Program-made: the position numbers and the translations under genes
In this document: piece after piece, positions 9,639 through 19,970 of the stretch
Layout of the letters: each line of letters starts with the position of its first letter
How positions within the stretch are numbered: the first letter of the stretch is position 1
The notes under the pieces: model-generated
What the model saw: the letters and a program-made list of their open reading frames with translations, nothing else
Databases searched by the model: none
What the model was told of the DNA's origin: nothing
NCBI GenBank assembly: GCA_031628995.1
Contig: JAVLUO010000001.1
Span: forward strand, 186,001-250,000
Direction: 5' to 3'
Source: Bacillota bacterium LX-D
GTDB lineage: Bacteria > Bacillota > DUOV01 > Zhaonellaceae
DNA length: 64,000 nt

Positions 9639-10694
9639 TCATAGTACCGTCTTAACTTCGGAAAGTAATGCTTCTACAAGTTTTTCCTGGGGTACTTTAG
9701 CAATGATTTGTCCTCTTTTAAAAATTATACCGAATTCTTTACCACCAGCAATACCTAAATCGGCCTCACGTGCTTCTCCAGGCCCATTAACCACACAGCC
9801 CATTACCGCAATTTTCAAAGGTTGTTTAATATAAGAAAGCCTTTCTTCCACTTCATTGACAATTTTAATTAAATCTATACCACATCTGCCGCAAGTGGGA
9901 CATGATATGATTTCAACGCCCTTTTGCCTAAGCCCTAATGTTTTTAAAATCTGAAAGCCAGTTCTAACTTCTTCTACCGGATCACCTGTTAGAGAAACAC
10001 GAATCGTATCCCCAATTCCTTCGGACAAAAGAATTCCTATACCTACAGCAGATTTGATTGCTCCCTGCTGGACCGTTCCTGCTTCAGTAACTCCAACATG
10101 CAACGGGTAGGAAACTTTTTGTGCCAACATTCTATAGGCGTCAAGCATTAAAGGTACATTAGAGGCCTTCATAGAAATTTTTATAGCATTAAAGTTTAGA
10201 TCTTCTAAAATATTTATATGTTCTAAGGCGCTTTCCACCATAGCTTCTGGTGTAACACCGCCATACTGTGCAATTTTTTCTTTGCTTAAAGAGCCAGCAT
10301 TAACTCCTATTCTAATCGGAATACCTTTATCTTTTGCGACTTCAATTACCCTTTTAACTTTTTCCTTACTGCCAATATTCCCCGGATTCAATCTTAAACC
10401 ATCTATTCCGTTTTTTAAAGCCTCAATGGCCAAGCGATAATCAAAATGTATATCTGCTATAAGTGGAATATGAATTTGCTGCTTAATTTTTTTTAAAGCT
10501 AAGGCAGCTTCAGTATCAACAACTGCTACTCTAACTAACTCACAGCCTGCACCCTCTAATTTTCTAATTTGTTCTACAGTAGCAGAAACATCTCTTGTAT
10601 CTGTATTGGTCATAGATTGAACAGTTATAGGGGCATTATCTCCAACTATAACCCCACCAATTTTTACAGCTGAGCTCTTTCTTCTTTTAATCAA
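9639..10694 (-). CDS. ispG: 4-hydroxy-3-methylbut-2-enyl diphosphate synthase (flavodoxin/ferredoxin)
   Basis: Penultimate enzyme of the MEP isoprenoid pathway, reducing MEcPP to HMBPP with a [4Fe-4S] cluster. The 351-residue protein has the TIM-barrel part (PITVQSMTNTDTRDV, RLNPGNIGSKEKV) and the C-terminal cluster domain with Cys in ISCPTCGRCGIDL and the partner Cys in VMGCVVNGPGEA. It forms a gene run with dxr, which catalyses an early step of the same pathway, interrupted only by rseP. The small ferredoxin at 15679-15849 is a possible electron donor, by proximity only. Confidence 0.97.
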   Translation of the reverse strand: MIKRRKSSAVKIGGVIVGDNAPITVQSMTNTDTRDVSATVEQIRKLEGAGCELVRVAVVDTEAALALKKIKQQIHIPLIADIHFDYRLAIEALKNGIDGLRLNPGNIGSKEKVKRVIEVAKDKGIPIRIGVNAGSLSKEKIAQYGGVTPEAMVESALEHINILEDLNFNAIKISMKASNVPLMLDAYRMLAQKVSYPLHVGVTEAGTVQQGAIKSAVGIGILLSEGIGDTIRVSLTGDPVEEVRTGFQILKTLGLRQKGVEIISCPTCGRCGIDLIKIVNEVEERLSYIKQPLKIAVMGCVVNGPGEAREADLGIAGGKEFGIIFKRGQIIAKVPQEKLVEALLSEVKTVL

Positions 10695-10728
10695 CCAACT
10701 CCACCATCCATATAAGTTTCACTAAATC

Positions 10729-11739
10729 TTATTGACCTATTTTTAGAACATCGTTGTACGTAATGATAATCATTAATGCAATTAGTAGGAAAAAACCTAT
10801 CATATGGACAAAATTTTCTTTTTCGGGTTGGATAGGTCTTCCCCTTAACTTTTCGATTCCTAAAAAAATCAAACGGCTACCATCTAAGGCAGGTATGGGG
10901 AACAAGTTAATTATCCCTAAGTTCAAACTTAGAATTGCAGCCAAATTTAATATAAAGGCCATGCCAAATTGTACTGCCTGATCTATAATTTGCACCATAC
11001 CTACAGGTCCGGCAACATCAGCAGGAATTTGACCCGTTATCATTTGAAATAAACTAGTTATCATTAAAACGCTTATGGTTATTGTTTGTTTTATTCCTAA
11101 ATAGATAGAATTAAAAACATTTTGTTTTTCCCATATTCTTTCAATACCTACTATGCCAACCTGATTTTGAGCATCAAGCTTAGGAACAATTGATAGGTGA
11201 ATTGTTTTATTGTCTCGTAAGATTGTAAATTTTAATTCCTTTTGTGGATTACTACGAATAATCTCAGTCAGCTCACTCCAAGTTTCAGTCTTTTGGTTGT
11301 TAATAGCAATAATTTTATCGCCTGCTTGAATGCCAACTTGATCAGCAGGACTGCCATTTACAATTCTAGCAACTACATTTTGTTCTGAAGGTATACCGAT
11401 GCCCATAAAAACAATAATGAATAAAAATATCGCTAATAAAAAATTCATCAGACTGCCAGATGCAATCACCAAAGAACGTTGACCTACAGTTTTGGTATTA
11501 AAACCTTTAACATCGTCTTCGTCACCAGATTCCATTCCAGCCATTCTATTAAAACCACCTAAGGGCAGCAATCTTAAGGAATACAAAGTTTCCCCTTTCT
11601 GAAAACCAAATATTTTAGGTCCAAGTCCAATGGAGAATTCATGGACTTTAATACCTACCGCTTTAGCAGTCATAAAATGACCTAGTTCGTGAGCAATAAT
11701 CAAAATCCCCAGAATTAAAATAGTTATCAATATAGACAA
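10729..11739 (-). CDS. rseP: Site-2 intramembrane zinc metalloprotease RseP/RasP
   Basis: Membrane protease that cleaves anti-sigma factors and signal-peptide remnants. The 336-residue protein has the catalytic HELGH within the first membrane segment (about residue 18), the GLGPKIFGF region, a central PDZ domain (about 115-195), and the second active-site motif NLFPIPALDGSRL in a C-terminal membrane segment. Four hydrophobic segments are visible. It lies between dxr (16-base gap) and ispG, the usual clostridial placement. Confidence 0.95.
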   Translation of the reverse strand: MSILITILILGILIIAHELGHFMTAKAVGIKVHEFSIGLGPKIFGFQKGETLYSLRLLPLGGFNRMAGMESGDEDDVKGFNTKTVGQRSLVIASGSLMNFLLAIFLFIIVFMGIGIPSEQNVVARIVNGSPADQVGIQAGDKIIAINNQKTETWSELTEIIRSNPQKELKFTILRDNKTIHLSIVPKLDAQNQVGIVGIERIWEKQNVFNSIYLGIKQTITISVLMITSLFQMITGQIPADVAGPVGMVQIIDQAVQFGMAFILNLAAILSLNLGIINLFPIPALDGSRLIFLGIEKLRGRPIQPEKENFVHMIGFFLLIALMIIITYNDVLKIGQ

Positions 11740-11754
11740 AACATCACCTTCTTC

Positions 11755-12915
11755 CTAATTATGTAAGCTATTGACCTTGCTTATTACTTTCTGTCTCGCA
11801 ATCTTGTCTACTTCAAATATTTCTTCTAAAGTAGGATCTGATACAATTTCCAGCTCATCTAAGCAATATCTAATTAAATCTGTAATTTCCAAAAAACCAA
11901 TTTGCTTATCTAAAAAAAACTGTACAGCTTGTTCATTAGCTGCGTTATAAATACATGGTGCAGTACCACCTATTCGGCCAACTTCATATGCCATTTTAAG
12001 TGCAGGAAAGCTAGCATCATTAGGTTTTTCAAAAGTAAGTTGCCCAATTTTAGCTAAATCCAGTCTTTCCCAGTTATTATTCCACCTTGTTGGCCAAGTC
12101 AGTGCATATTGAATAGGAAGGCGCATATCAGGCAAACCCATTTGAGCCAGCAAAGAACCATCCCTAAATTTTACTAAAGAATGAATAATACTTTGTGGGT
12201 GAACAACTACTTCAATGTTTTCATAAGGCATATTAAACAGCCAATGAGCCTCTATAACTTCTAAGCCCTTATTGACCATAGTAGCAGAATCAATTGTAAT
12301 TTTAGCGCCCATGGCCCAATTGGGGTGTTTAAGGGCCGTTTCAGGTTTAACAGTTAAAAGCTGCTCTTTTTTACATCCCCTGAAAGGACCTCCCGAAGCC
12401 GTAATTATTATACTTTCAACTAAGTCAATTTTATTGTCCATGCATTGAAAGATAGCACTATGTTCGCTGTCTACTGGTAATAGATTAACTTTTTGGTGAG
12501 CAGCTTCTCTCATAACTATCTGGCCTGCAGCAACTAATGTTTCTTTATTAGCTAATGCTATGTTTTTACCTAATTTAATCGCTTCTAAAGTAGGCTTTAA
12601 TCCAACAAATCCGCTAATTGCCGCCACAACAGTGTCTACTTCAGATAAGGAAACGGCTTCTAGCATTCCCTCTTCGCCAGTTAATAATTTAGTTCTTGAA
12701 TTGCCTACATTTTGTACTAACTTAGGAAATAGTTCTTGATTTACTAGAACCGCTACTTTAGGATGATAAACTAGAATTTGTTTACTTAAAGCATCTACAT
12801 TACTGCCAGCTACTAGTGCATGGACTTCTAAATCATCTTTAAATTGATCTACTACTTGTAACGTTTGACAACCAATAGAACCAGTTGACCCTAGTAACGC
12901 TATTCCTTTTTTCAT
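11755..12915 (-). CDS. dxr: 1-deoxy-D-xylulose 5-phosphate reductoisomerase
   Basis: Converts DXP to MEP with NADPH, the committed step of the MEP pathway. The 386-residue protein starts with the nucleotide-binding LLGSTGSIGCQTL, and shows ALANKETLVAAG, the metal and substrate motif VDSEHSAIFQC and the flexible-loop region ASGGPFRG. Its length is normal. Its ATG overlaps the TGA of the upstream YtvI-like gene (ATGA), giving translational coupling. Confidence 0.97.
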   Translation of the reverse strand: MKKGIALLGSTGSIGCQTLQVVDQFKDDLEVHALVAGSNVDALSKQILVYHPKVAVLVNQELFPKLVQNVGNSRTKLLTGEEGMLEAVSLSEVDTVVAAISGFVGLKPTLEAIKLGKNIALANKETLVAAGQIVMREAAHQKVNLLPVDSEHSAIFQCMDNKIDLVESIIITASGGPFRGCKKEQLLTVKPETALKHPNWAMGAKITIDSATMVNKGLEVIEAHWLFNMPYENIEVVVHPQSIIHSLVKFRDGSLLAQMGLPDMRLPIQYALTWPTRWNNNWERLDLAKIGQLTFEKPNDASFPALKMAYEVGRIGGTAPCIYNAANEQAVQFFLDKQIGFLEITDLIRYCLDELEIVSDPTLEEIFEVDKIARQKVISKVNSLHN

Positions 12916-14018
12916 TTAATTTTTGCCACCTCATTCCATCCACGCCATATAGCTTTAAGTGCTACCCAAAATATTGGGCCAAGAATTACTCCTAGAACAC
13001 CAAAAACTTTTAGGCCAACATAAATGCTAACAAGAGCCTCCAAAGGATGCATTCCTACATTGTCGCTCAGAACCTTTGGTTGTAATAAATTCCTTACAAC
13101 AGTTATAAACACATATAAAATTACCAAACCGATTAACAATCCATAATTACCATTGAGCAATTCCCAGATTATCCATGGAATAAAAATTGCTCCAGGACCT
13201 AAAACAGGTAATAAATCTGCTATCCCAACGAATAAGGCAATTGTTAATGCGTATTCAACTTTAAGAATATATAAACCTACTAATGTTTGAATAAAAGTAA
13301 TTGTAATCAAAACAAATTGAGCACGAATAAAGCCTATCATTGCTATAGTTATTTCTCTACCTACTGAATCTAAAAGTTTAGATGTTCTTAGGGGAAATAG
13401 TTTATACATTGCTTTTCTAATCTTTGTTTTATCTCTGCAAAAAAAGTAAGTTGCTATTAAGGCAAATATAACTAGCAACATTCCTTCCGGAATTGCACTT
13501 ATGAAAGTAAAAGTACTTGTTAAAAGATGTCCAGCAAATGCTGTTAATTGGTTAACTATCTTTTGCACGTTTGCCGTAGCATTATCTAAAACATTTTGGG
13601 GAATTGATAAGGAAAAATAAAAATCAGTGGTTTTATTGATTAAATCCAAGGTAAATTTTGATAAACGGTCTGATAATTGGGGTAAATAACTGGAAAGCTC
13701 AATTAGTTCTAAGATAAGACGAATAGCTATCCAAGTAAAACCGGCAATTACAATACCGATAAAAAAGGTCAACGCAATTAAGACACTGGCTCCCCTACTA
13801 AGTTTAAAATGATGTTCCAAGTAGTCAACTACAGGATCTATCAAAGCAGCAATTATAATAGCTATAATAAAAGGAAGAACAATGGGAGTAGTATAATTAA
13901 ATACACCTTTTAAAGCCGGAATAATGTAGTAATATGTAATAAGAGCAATTAGCAAAATAACTAAAGCAAATATGGTTTTAAAAAATAGTTTTAATAATTT
14001 AGGGGAAATATCTTTCAT
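12912..14018 (-). CDS. AI-2E/PerM-family membrane protein, similar to sporulation protein YtvI
   Basis: Polytopic membrane protein of about 368 residues with roughly eight hydrophobic segments. The AI-2E transporter family arrangement is visible: two N-terminal hairpins, a soluble segment (about 100-160), then a C-terminal bundle with GIADLLPVLGPGAIFIPW and NLLQPKVLSDNVGMHPLEALVSIYVGLKVFG. In Firmicutes this subgroup includes the sporulation protein YtvI, whose exact role is unsettled. I chose the ATG at 14018 over the GTG at 14027 because GAGGTG lies 8 bases upstream of it. Its TGA overlaps the dxr start, and it follows cdsA by 12 bases. Confidence 0.85.
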   Translation of the reverse strand: MKDISPKLLKLFFKTIFALVILLIALITYYYIIPALKGVFNYTTPIVLPFIIAIIIAALIDPVVDYLEHHFKLSRGASVLIALTFFIGIVIAGFTWIAIRLILELIELSSYLPQLSDRLSKFTLDLINKTTDFYFSLSIPQNVLDNATANVQKIVNQLTAFAGHLLTSTFTFISAIPEGMLLVIFALIATYFFCRDKTKIRKAMYKLFPLRTSKLLDSVGREITIAMIGFIRAQFVLITITFIQTLVGLYILKVEYALTIALFVGIADLLPVLGPGAIFIPWIIWELLNGNYGLLIGLVILYVFITVVRNLLQPKVLSDNVGMHPLEALVSIYVGLKVFGVLGVILGPIFWVALKAIWRGWNEVAKIK

Positions 14019-14030
14019 CAAAACCACACC

Positions 14031-14825
14031 TCAATTTATTATAAACTCCCTTAAGTAGTAATATACTACGGGTGCAGCAAAGAGTAGACTATCAAACCTA
14101 TCAAGAATGCCACCATGTCCCGGCAACAAATTACCAGAATCTTTCACGCCTGCTTCTCTTTTTAGGGCTGATTCCCACAAATCCCCTAAAATACCTGCTA
14201 GGGCTATTAAAAAGGACAGCATCACGCTATGCCAAATTGTCAATATGCCAAATACAACACTAATTATAATTGCAGCAATAATAGTTATTAGTACTCCGCC
14301 AACAGCACCTTCAATAGTTTTATTAGGACTAACATGCACGTGCAATTTATGTTTACCAAAATACATTCCAGAAAAATAAGCGCCACTATCATTTAACCAA
14401 ATTAAAACTAAAGTTATGATGACCCACCAAAATCCGTTGATAAAATTATAACGTATTAATAACAAATAACCAAACAGACCTGATATATATAATACGCCTA
14501 ACAAAGTATATGCTAGATCAGATATGCTTCTTTTTCCATAATTAACGACTAAATTAATAACTCCGATTAAAAATAATACAATTAAAGGTTCATAATGCCT
14601 TAAAGGAAAATTTAAATAAATAACCATCAACATTATAATTCCTGTTAAATAACCTAGTATACGATAAGGTTTTATGCTAAGCTTATCGACAATATGATAA
14701 TATTCTTTTAAACCTAAAAGGCTGATGAAGGTAACAGTTAAAAAAATAGGAAGTTTACCTAAGTACACAATAAAAACAGCAACAGGAACACCTATGACCG
14801 CTGTTAAAATTCTTTGATATAACAT
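14031..14825 (-). CDS. cdsA: Phosphatidate cytidylyltransferase (CDP-diglyceride synthase)
   Basis: Makes CDP-diacylglycerol from phosphatidic acid and CTP, the branch point of phospholipid synthesis. The 264-residue integral membrane protein has about seven or eight hydrophobic segments and the C-terminal CDS signature (SALKREAGVKDSGNLLPGHGGILDRFDS). Other family features are the WLNDSGAYFSGMYFGKHKL stretch and SPNKTIEGAVGG. Located 13 bases after uppS, in the conserved frr-uppS-cdsA-dxr order. Confidence 0.97.
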   Translation of the reverse strand: MLYQRILTAVIGVPVAVFIVYLGKLPIFLTVTFISLLGLKEYYHIVDKLSIKPYRILGYLTGIIMLMVIYLNFPLRHYEPLIVLFLIGVINLVVNYGKRSISDLAYTLLGVLYISGLFGYLLLIRYNFINGFWWVIITLVLIWLNDSGAYFSGMYFGKHKLHVHVSPNKTIEGAVGGVLITIIAAIIISVVFGILTIWHSVMLSFLIALAGILGDLWESALKREAGVKDSGNLLPGHGGILDRFDSLLFAAPVVYYYLREFIIN

Positions 14826-14837
14826 ATACTCACTCCA

Positions 14838-15623
14838 TTATTTTTTTAAACCACCAAATCTACGTTCCCGTTTATTATAATCATTTATAGCTTGATAAAG
14901 ATGCTCACGTCGAAAATCCGGCCAAAAAATATCTGTAATCCAGAATTCGGTATAAGCAATTTGCCATAATAAAAAATTACTTACTCTAAGTTCACCTGAA
15001 GGTCTAATTAGTAAATCAGGATCTGGTAAAGAATTTGTATATAAATATGTTCTAAAAGTTTCATCATTAATGTCATCTAAAACCAACTTACCTGAAAGAA
15101 GTTGATCTCCAATTAACTTTACAGCATTGATAATTTCATTTCTACCACCATAATTTAAAGCAATAGTTAAAGTTAGTCCTGTATTTTGTTTAGTTACATT
15201 TACAGCTTCCTCTAATTTTTGTTTAACTTTGCTTGGTAAATCCTCTAACTCACCTATAGGATTAATCTTGATATTTTTTTTATGTAAATTAATAAGTTCT
15301 TTTTGTAAGTATTCAGCTAATAAGTCCATTAATATATCTACTTCTTCTTTTGGCCTTTTCCAGTTCTCTGTAGAAAATGCATAAACAGTTAAATAGGAAA
15401 TCCCCATTTCACTGCATGCCTTAACTATATCTCTTAAGGATTCTACTCCAGCGCGATGACCTGCACTCCTGGGCAAACCCCGCTTTTTAGCCCAACGCCC
15501 GTTTCCATCCATAATAATTGCAATATGCTTAGGCAAATGCGCAAAATAATGTCTTCTTAAAGAGTTCTCATTGAGCGGTTTATTGAATATATGCAGTAGT
15601 CGGCGCCAAGATTGAAAACCCAT
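14838..15623 (-). CDS. uppS: Undecaprenyl diphosphate synthase (isoprenyl transferase)
   Basis: Cis-prenyltransferase that extends farnesyl diphosphate to the C55 carrier used for peptidoglycan and teichoic acid synthesis. The 261-residue protein contains the catalytic IIMDGNGRWAKKRGLPRSAGH, the YAFSTENWKRP motif, ALNYGGRNEI and the C-terminal signature LLIRPSGELRVSNFLLWQ. A slightly extended N-terminus of about 30 residues precedes the catalytic core. It is separated from the ferredoxin gene upstream by a strong terminator at 15650-15673, so it probably has its own promoter or depends on readthrough. Confidence 0.97.
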   Translation of the reverse strand: MGFQSWRRLLHIFNKPLNENSLRRHYFAHLPKHIAIIMDGNGRWAKKRGLPRSAGHRAGVESLRDIVKACSEMGISYLTVYAFSTENWKRPKEEVDILMDLLAEYLQKELINLHKKNIKINPIGELEDLPSKVKQKLEEAVNVTKQNTGLTLTIALNYGGRNEIINAVKLIGDQLLSGKLVLDDINDETFRTYLYTNSLPDPDLLIRPSGELRVSNFLLWQIAYTEFWITDIFWPDFRREHLYQAINDYNKRERRFGGLKK

Positions 15624-15649
15624 AAATTACACTCCTTTTATTTATTAAC

Positions 15650-15673
15650 AAACCCCCTCTACTGAGGGGGTTT
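15650..15673 (-). terminator. Terminator after the ferredoxin gene
   Basis: AAACCCCCTC and GAGGGGGTTT pair perfectly (10 bp, 4-base loop) immediately after the ferredoxin stop. The minus-strand 3' side continues TTTGTTAATAAATAAAA, a moderate U-rich tail. It separates the ferredoxin from uppS. Confidence 0.8.
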
Positions 15674-15678
15674 ATTAA

Positions 15679-15852
<174 letters not shown>

Positions 15853-15862
15853 TCACCCCCTT

Positions 15863-16078
15863 TCAATGAGCACAAGGAGCTATAACCAAGTGCATTATTC
15901 CACTGCCTTCGTGTCTTTGCCTTACTACTCTATAATTAAGTAAATTATTGGAATTTTTGCATTTCGGGGACGATGCCACCATAACTGTGCCAATTGTATA
16001 GTTGTTTTTCTCTAATATAGCTCTTGCCTCAGTTAAAGGCAATGCTACCACACAAAATTCACTTTTTTTATACCTCAA
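15863..16078 (-). CDS. Small protein with a PASTA-like pattern
   Basis: A 71-residue protein overlapping the end of frr by 11 bases, an arrangement that suggests coupling and a real gene. The pattern [25 protein letters not shown], a linker, then a final strand HLVIAP resembles a single PASTA domain (helix after a proline turn, then two strands). PASTA domains usually bind peptidoglycan fragments extracellularly, but no signal peptide or membrane segment is present here, so the likeness may be structural only. Function unknown. Confidence 0.65.
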   Translation of the reverse strand: MRYKKSEFCVVALPLTEARAILEKNNYTIGTVMVASSPKCKNSNNLLNYRVVRQRHEGSGIMHLVIAPCAH

Positions 16079-16625
16079 GTATTTCAGCTTCTTTGTTAGC
16101 TAGAATTTTATCTATTTGTTCAATATACTTATCGGTGAGTTTCTGCACCTGTTCAAGACCTTTTCTAGACTCGTCCTCAGCTATGCTTCCTTCTTTTTCC
16201 ATCTTTTTAATGTCATCATTTGCATCCCTGCGTATATTTCTAACTTGCACTCTATACTCTTCTGCTTTTTTCTTTACAACTTTAGCTAATTCGTTTCGGC
16301 GTTCTTTTGTAAGCTGCGGTATGGCAATTCGAATTACTGTACCATCGTTGCTTGGAGTTAATCCCAAATCTGACTTTAGAATCGCTTTTTCAACAGCAGC
16401 AATTACTGAGCGATCCCATGGTTGAATAACTAAAAGCCTAGGCTCTGGAGCTGAGATATTGGCCAACTGATTTACTGGTGTAGGAGTTCCGTAATACTCT
16501 ACTGTAATTTTTTCCAGCAACGCCGGATTTGCTCTTCCGGCTCTTAAGGAGCTATAATCCTTTTTTAAAGCTTCGATGGCATTCTTCATATTACTTTCTA
16601 AATCCTTAAGCACCTCTGCAAGCAT
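16068..16625 (-). CDS. frr: Ribosome recycling factor
   Basis: RRF splits post-termination ribosomes together with EF-G. The 185-residue protein has the three-helix-bundle pattern with the conserved [21 protein letters not shown] and the second-domain [47 protein letters not shown]. Its length is standard. It lies 6 bases downstream of pyrH, as in most Firmicutes. Confidence 0.98.
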   Translation of the reverse strand: MLAEVLKDLESNMKNAIEALKKDYSSLRAGRANPALLEKITVEYYGTPTPVNQLANISAPEPRLLVIQPWDRSVIAAVEKAILKSDLGLTPSNDGTVIRIAIPQLTKERRNELAKVVKKKAEEYRVQVRNIRRDANDDIKKMEKEGSIAEDESRKGLEQVQKLTDKYIEQIDKILANKEAEILEV

Positions 16626-16631
16626 AGCAAA

Positions 16632-17381
<750 letters not shown>

Positions 17382-17427
17382 CTACAAATTTTTAAAAATT
17401 CCTTTTTACAGATAATAGTTTTTACTT

Positions 17428-17457
17428 AAAAAAAGAGAACACATTTAGTGCTCTCTT
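17428..17457 (-). terminator. Terminator after tsf
   Basis: On the minus strand a stem formed by AAGAG and CTCTT plus inner CAC/GTG pairs is followed by seven T residues (17428-17434 read in reverse). It begins within the tsf stop codon and separates rpsB-tsf from pyrH-frr. Confidence 0.8.
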
Positions 17458-18109
17458 ATTTTTTACCACCAGTCATAGCTTCAACTTCTGCTGCAAAATC
17501 ATTTTGCCGTTTAGCTAGCCCTTCACCCAACTCATAACGAACAAATCTCCGGATAGAAATATTTTCACCTATTTTAGAGATTTTCTCAGTAATTAATTGT
17601 TGAACGCTTTTATCAGGATCTTTAATGAAAGGCTGTTCTAAAAGGCAAACTTCTTTATAAAATTTTTCAATTCGCCCTTCAACCATCTTTTCAACAATGT
17701 TTGCTGGTTTACCTTCATTTAAAGCTTGTGCTTTTAAAATATTTTTTTCTTTTTCAATTTCTTCCTGGGGAACTTCTTCCCTAGAAACGTAATCAGGTTT
17801 AGAAGCAGCAACTTGCATCGCTATGTCTCTAGCTAACTCCTTAAACTGATCAGTTTTTGCTACGAAATCTGTTTCGCAGTTAATTTCTAGCAAAACACCA
17901 ATTCGCCCAGCTCCATGTATATAAGCCTCAACCAAACCTTCAGCAGTTATTCTTCCGGCTTTTTTTGCAGCTGCAGCTAAACCTTTTTCACGGAGTATTT
18001 CAATAGCCTTATCAATATCTCCGTCTGCTTCGGCCAGAGCCTTTTTACAATCCATCATGCCGGCTCCTGTCCGCTCTCTTAATTCTTTTACCTGACTCGC
18101 ACTTACCAT
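17456..18109 (-). CDS. tsf: Elongation factor Ts
   Basis: Guanine-nucleotide exchange factor for EF-Tu. The N-terminal UBA-like domain has [19 protein letters not shown], and the core has the signature [15 protein letters not shown]. At about 217 residues it is the short EF-Ts form, with one reduced core subdomain, as found in many clostridia and thermophiles. I place the start at 18109 because AAGGGG lies 10 bases upstream. An ATG two codons earlier (18115) leaves only 4 bases. It follows rpsB by 48 bases. Confidence 0.97.
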   Translation of the reverse strand: MVSASQVKELRERTGAGMMDCKKALAEADGDIDKAIEILREKGLAAAAKKAGRITAEGLVEAYIHGAGRIGVLLEINCETDFVAKTDQFKELARDIAMQVAASKPDYVSREEVPQEEIEKEKNILKAQALNEGKPANIVEKMVEGRIEKFYKEVCLLEQPFIKDPDKSVQQLITEKISKIGENISIRRFVRYELGEGLAKRQNDFAAEVEAMTGGKK

Positions 18110-18157
18110 TATCATCTATCCCCTTATTTAGAAACTACGCTTAGTTGGGAATGAAAA

Positions 18158-18862
18158 CTAAGCTTCTTCAACTTCAGGTTGACCTTGAGTTCCTTCAATA
18201 ACTGCATCCGCTATTTTAGCAGTCAAGAGCTTAACAGCTCTAATAGCATCATCGTTACCTGGAATAACATAATCTACTTCATCTGGGTCACAGTTAGTAT
18301 CTACAACTGCAACAATAGGTATACCCAAACGACGGGCTTCAGCTATAGCAATTCTTTCCTTTCTGGGGTCAATTACAAATAAAGCCCCAGGTAGGTTTTG
18401 CATGCTTTTAATTCCGCCTAAAAATCTTTGCAGTTTTTCTCTTTCATTTAAGAGTTGCGCAACTTCTTTCTTAGGTAGTACTTCAAAAACACCTTCTTCT
18501 TCCATGCGCTCTAACTCATGTAAGCGGTCAATTCTGCGACGAATGGTTTGAAAGTTTGTTAACATTCCACCTAACCATCTTTCGTTAACATAAAACATGC
18601 CACATCTTTCCGCTTCTTCTTTTATAGATTCCTGAGCTTGTTTTTTAGTACCGACAAATAAAACTTGCTTGCCTTCACTTACACATTCACGTATAAAGTT
18701 ATACGCTTCTTCAACTTTACGCACAGTTTTTTGTAAATCTATAATGTAAATACCGTTACGCTCAGTAAAAATGTAAGGAGCCATTTTTGGGTTCCAGCGA
18801 CGAGTTTGATGTCCAAAATGGACTCCGGCTTCGAGCAACTGTTTCATTGAGATAACTGACAT
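18158..18862 (-). CDS. rpsB: 30S ribosomal protein S2
   Basis: The 234-residue protein shows the S2 hallmarks [61 protein letters not shown] and [37 protein letters not shown]. It has an acidic C-terminal tail (QPEVEEA). First gene of the rpsB-tsf transcript, with a strong GGAGGAGGTG ribosome-binding site and a promoter about 110 bases upstream. Confidence 0.98.
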   Translation of the reverse strand: MSVISMKQLLEAGVHFGHQTRRWNPKMAPYIFTERNGIYIIDLQKTVRKVEEAYNFIRECVSEGKQVLFVGTKKQAQESIKEEAERCGMFYVNERWLGGMLTNFQTIRRRIDRLHELERMEEEGVFEVLPKKEVAQLLNEREKLQRFLGGIKSMQNLPGALFVIDPRKERIAIAEARRLGIPIVAVVDTNCDPDEVDYVIPGNDDAIRAVKLLTAKIADAVIEGTQGQPEVEEA

Positions 18863-18966
18863 ATCTCACACCTCCTCCCGTTGGTTGTTTCCTCCACATA
18901 CCTTCATCTGTTTAAAGTAAGACCAATAAAATGGCACCCCTTACTTAACTCCAGTATATGTGTGTA

Positions 18967-18995
18967 GTTTTACACTAGCATTGAGTTTAACACAA
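18967..18995 (-). promoter_or_regulatory. Probable promoter of rpsB-tsf with a leader of about 100 bases
   Basis: Minus-strand boxes TTGTGT (18990-18995) and TAAAAC (18967-18972) are spaced by exactly 17 bases. The resulting leader of about 100 nucleotides before rpsB would be long enough for autogenous control by S2, which is known in other bacteria, but I cannot assign a specific structure. Confidence 0.5.
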
Positions 18996-19084
18996 ATAAA
19001 TCCATTCTGCAACAATTTAATTCTTTCTAAAACTAACCATAGTAGTATGTAGTAGCATCTATTATTTACAAAAAGTAGCAGTTC

Positions 19085-19133
19085 TAAACAAAAAACAGGC
19101 AATTTGACTTTCATGGCCAAATCACCTGTTTTT
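19085..19133 (-). terminator. Terminator after codY
   Basis: Minus strand: the 5' arm AAACAGG plus ATTTG and the 3' arm CAAAT plus CCTGTTT fold into a long stem, followed by a T-run and then TTTAG. It starts 11 bases after the codY stop and ends the xerC-hslVU-codY transcript ahead of rpsB. Confidence 0.85.
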
Positions 19134-19143
19134 AATCCATATC

Positions 19144-19926
19144 CTACCTCCTTAAACGCTGCAGTTCTTCTAAAAGATTATCATTTAAGACTCTAATGTA
19201 TGTTCCCTTCATACCTAAAGACTTTGATTCAATAACCCCGGCACTTTCAAATTTTCTTAAAGCATTTACAATTACGGATCTAGTTATGCCAGCTCGATCA
19301 GCAATCTTGCTAGCCACTAAGACACCTTCATCCCCTTCTAATTCATCAAAAATATGCTCTATTGCTTCTAATTCAGAATAGGAAAGGGTTTCTAAAGCAA
19401 TATGGGCTGTAGCCCTTTTACGGGCTTCTTCTTCGATTTTTTCTGCTTTAGAACGCAGAATCTCAATACCAACAACAGTAGCTCCATATTCAGCTAGAAC
19501 CAGGTCTTCATCCGTAAATTCTATATTAAACTTAGATAACAACAAAGTACCTAACCTTTGCCCTCCCCCAATAATGGGCACAATAGTCGTCAATTTGTTA
19601 TTAAATACGCATCTATTATCTTTGCTAAAAATGCAGCAATTTTCTTTTTGAATAAAGTTTGCTTTTGTTTCATTAACTAGCAGCAATTCCTTATTATAAT
19701 CATCAGGGAACCTTTCAGCCTCAAAAACAATGTCACTCATCTTTTCACAAACAAAACCTTCAACAAATGCTGTGCCGTGAATTTTACCATATCTGCCAAC
19801 AATGTAACAATTACATTTTATCTGATCCCTTAGTACTTCGGCCATTTCATCAAAATCAACCGGATTTCCGGCAGTCTTCTGCAAGAGCCTGTTAATATTC
19901 CTCGTTTTTTCCAATAACGTTTTCAT
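19144..19926 (-). CDS. codY: GTP-sensing pleiotropic repressor CodY
   Basis: Global regulator that senses GTP and branched-chain amino acids and represses nutrient-scavenging and stationary-phase genes. The 260-residue protein has an N-terminal GAF domain (about 1-155, including the conserved [13 protein letters not shown] start) and a C-terminal winged helix (about 185-255) with [21 protein letters not shown] and the recognition region [41 protein letters not shown]. It lies 44 bases after hslU, the classical codV-clpQ-clpY-codY arrangement. Confidence 0.98.
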   Translation of the reverse strand: MKTLLEKTRNINRLLQKTAGNPVDFDEMAEVLRDQIKCNCYIVGRYGKIHGTAFVEGFVCEKMSDIVFEAERFPDDYNKELLLVNETKANFIQKENCCIFSKDNRCVFNNKLTTIVPIIGGGQRLGTLLLSKFNIEFTDEDLVLAEYGATVVGIEILRSKAEKIEEEARKRATAHIALETLSYSELEAIEHIFDELEGDEGVLVASKIADRAGITRSVIVNALRKFESAGVIESKSLGMKGTYIRVLNDNLLEELQRLRR

Positions 19927-19970
19927 TACTAATCTCCTTTATACTAGTAGTACTGATGATGTGAATTAAC

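Noticed and set aside
9614-9640. T-box leader for proS (and for thrC at 45265-45440)
   Set aside because: The ispG-proS gap is only 25 bases, and the thrC upstream region lacks the AGGGTGG-type T-box sequence.
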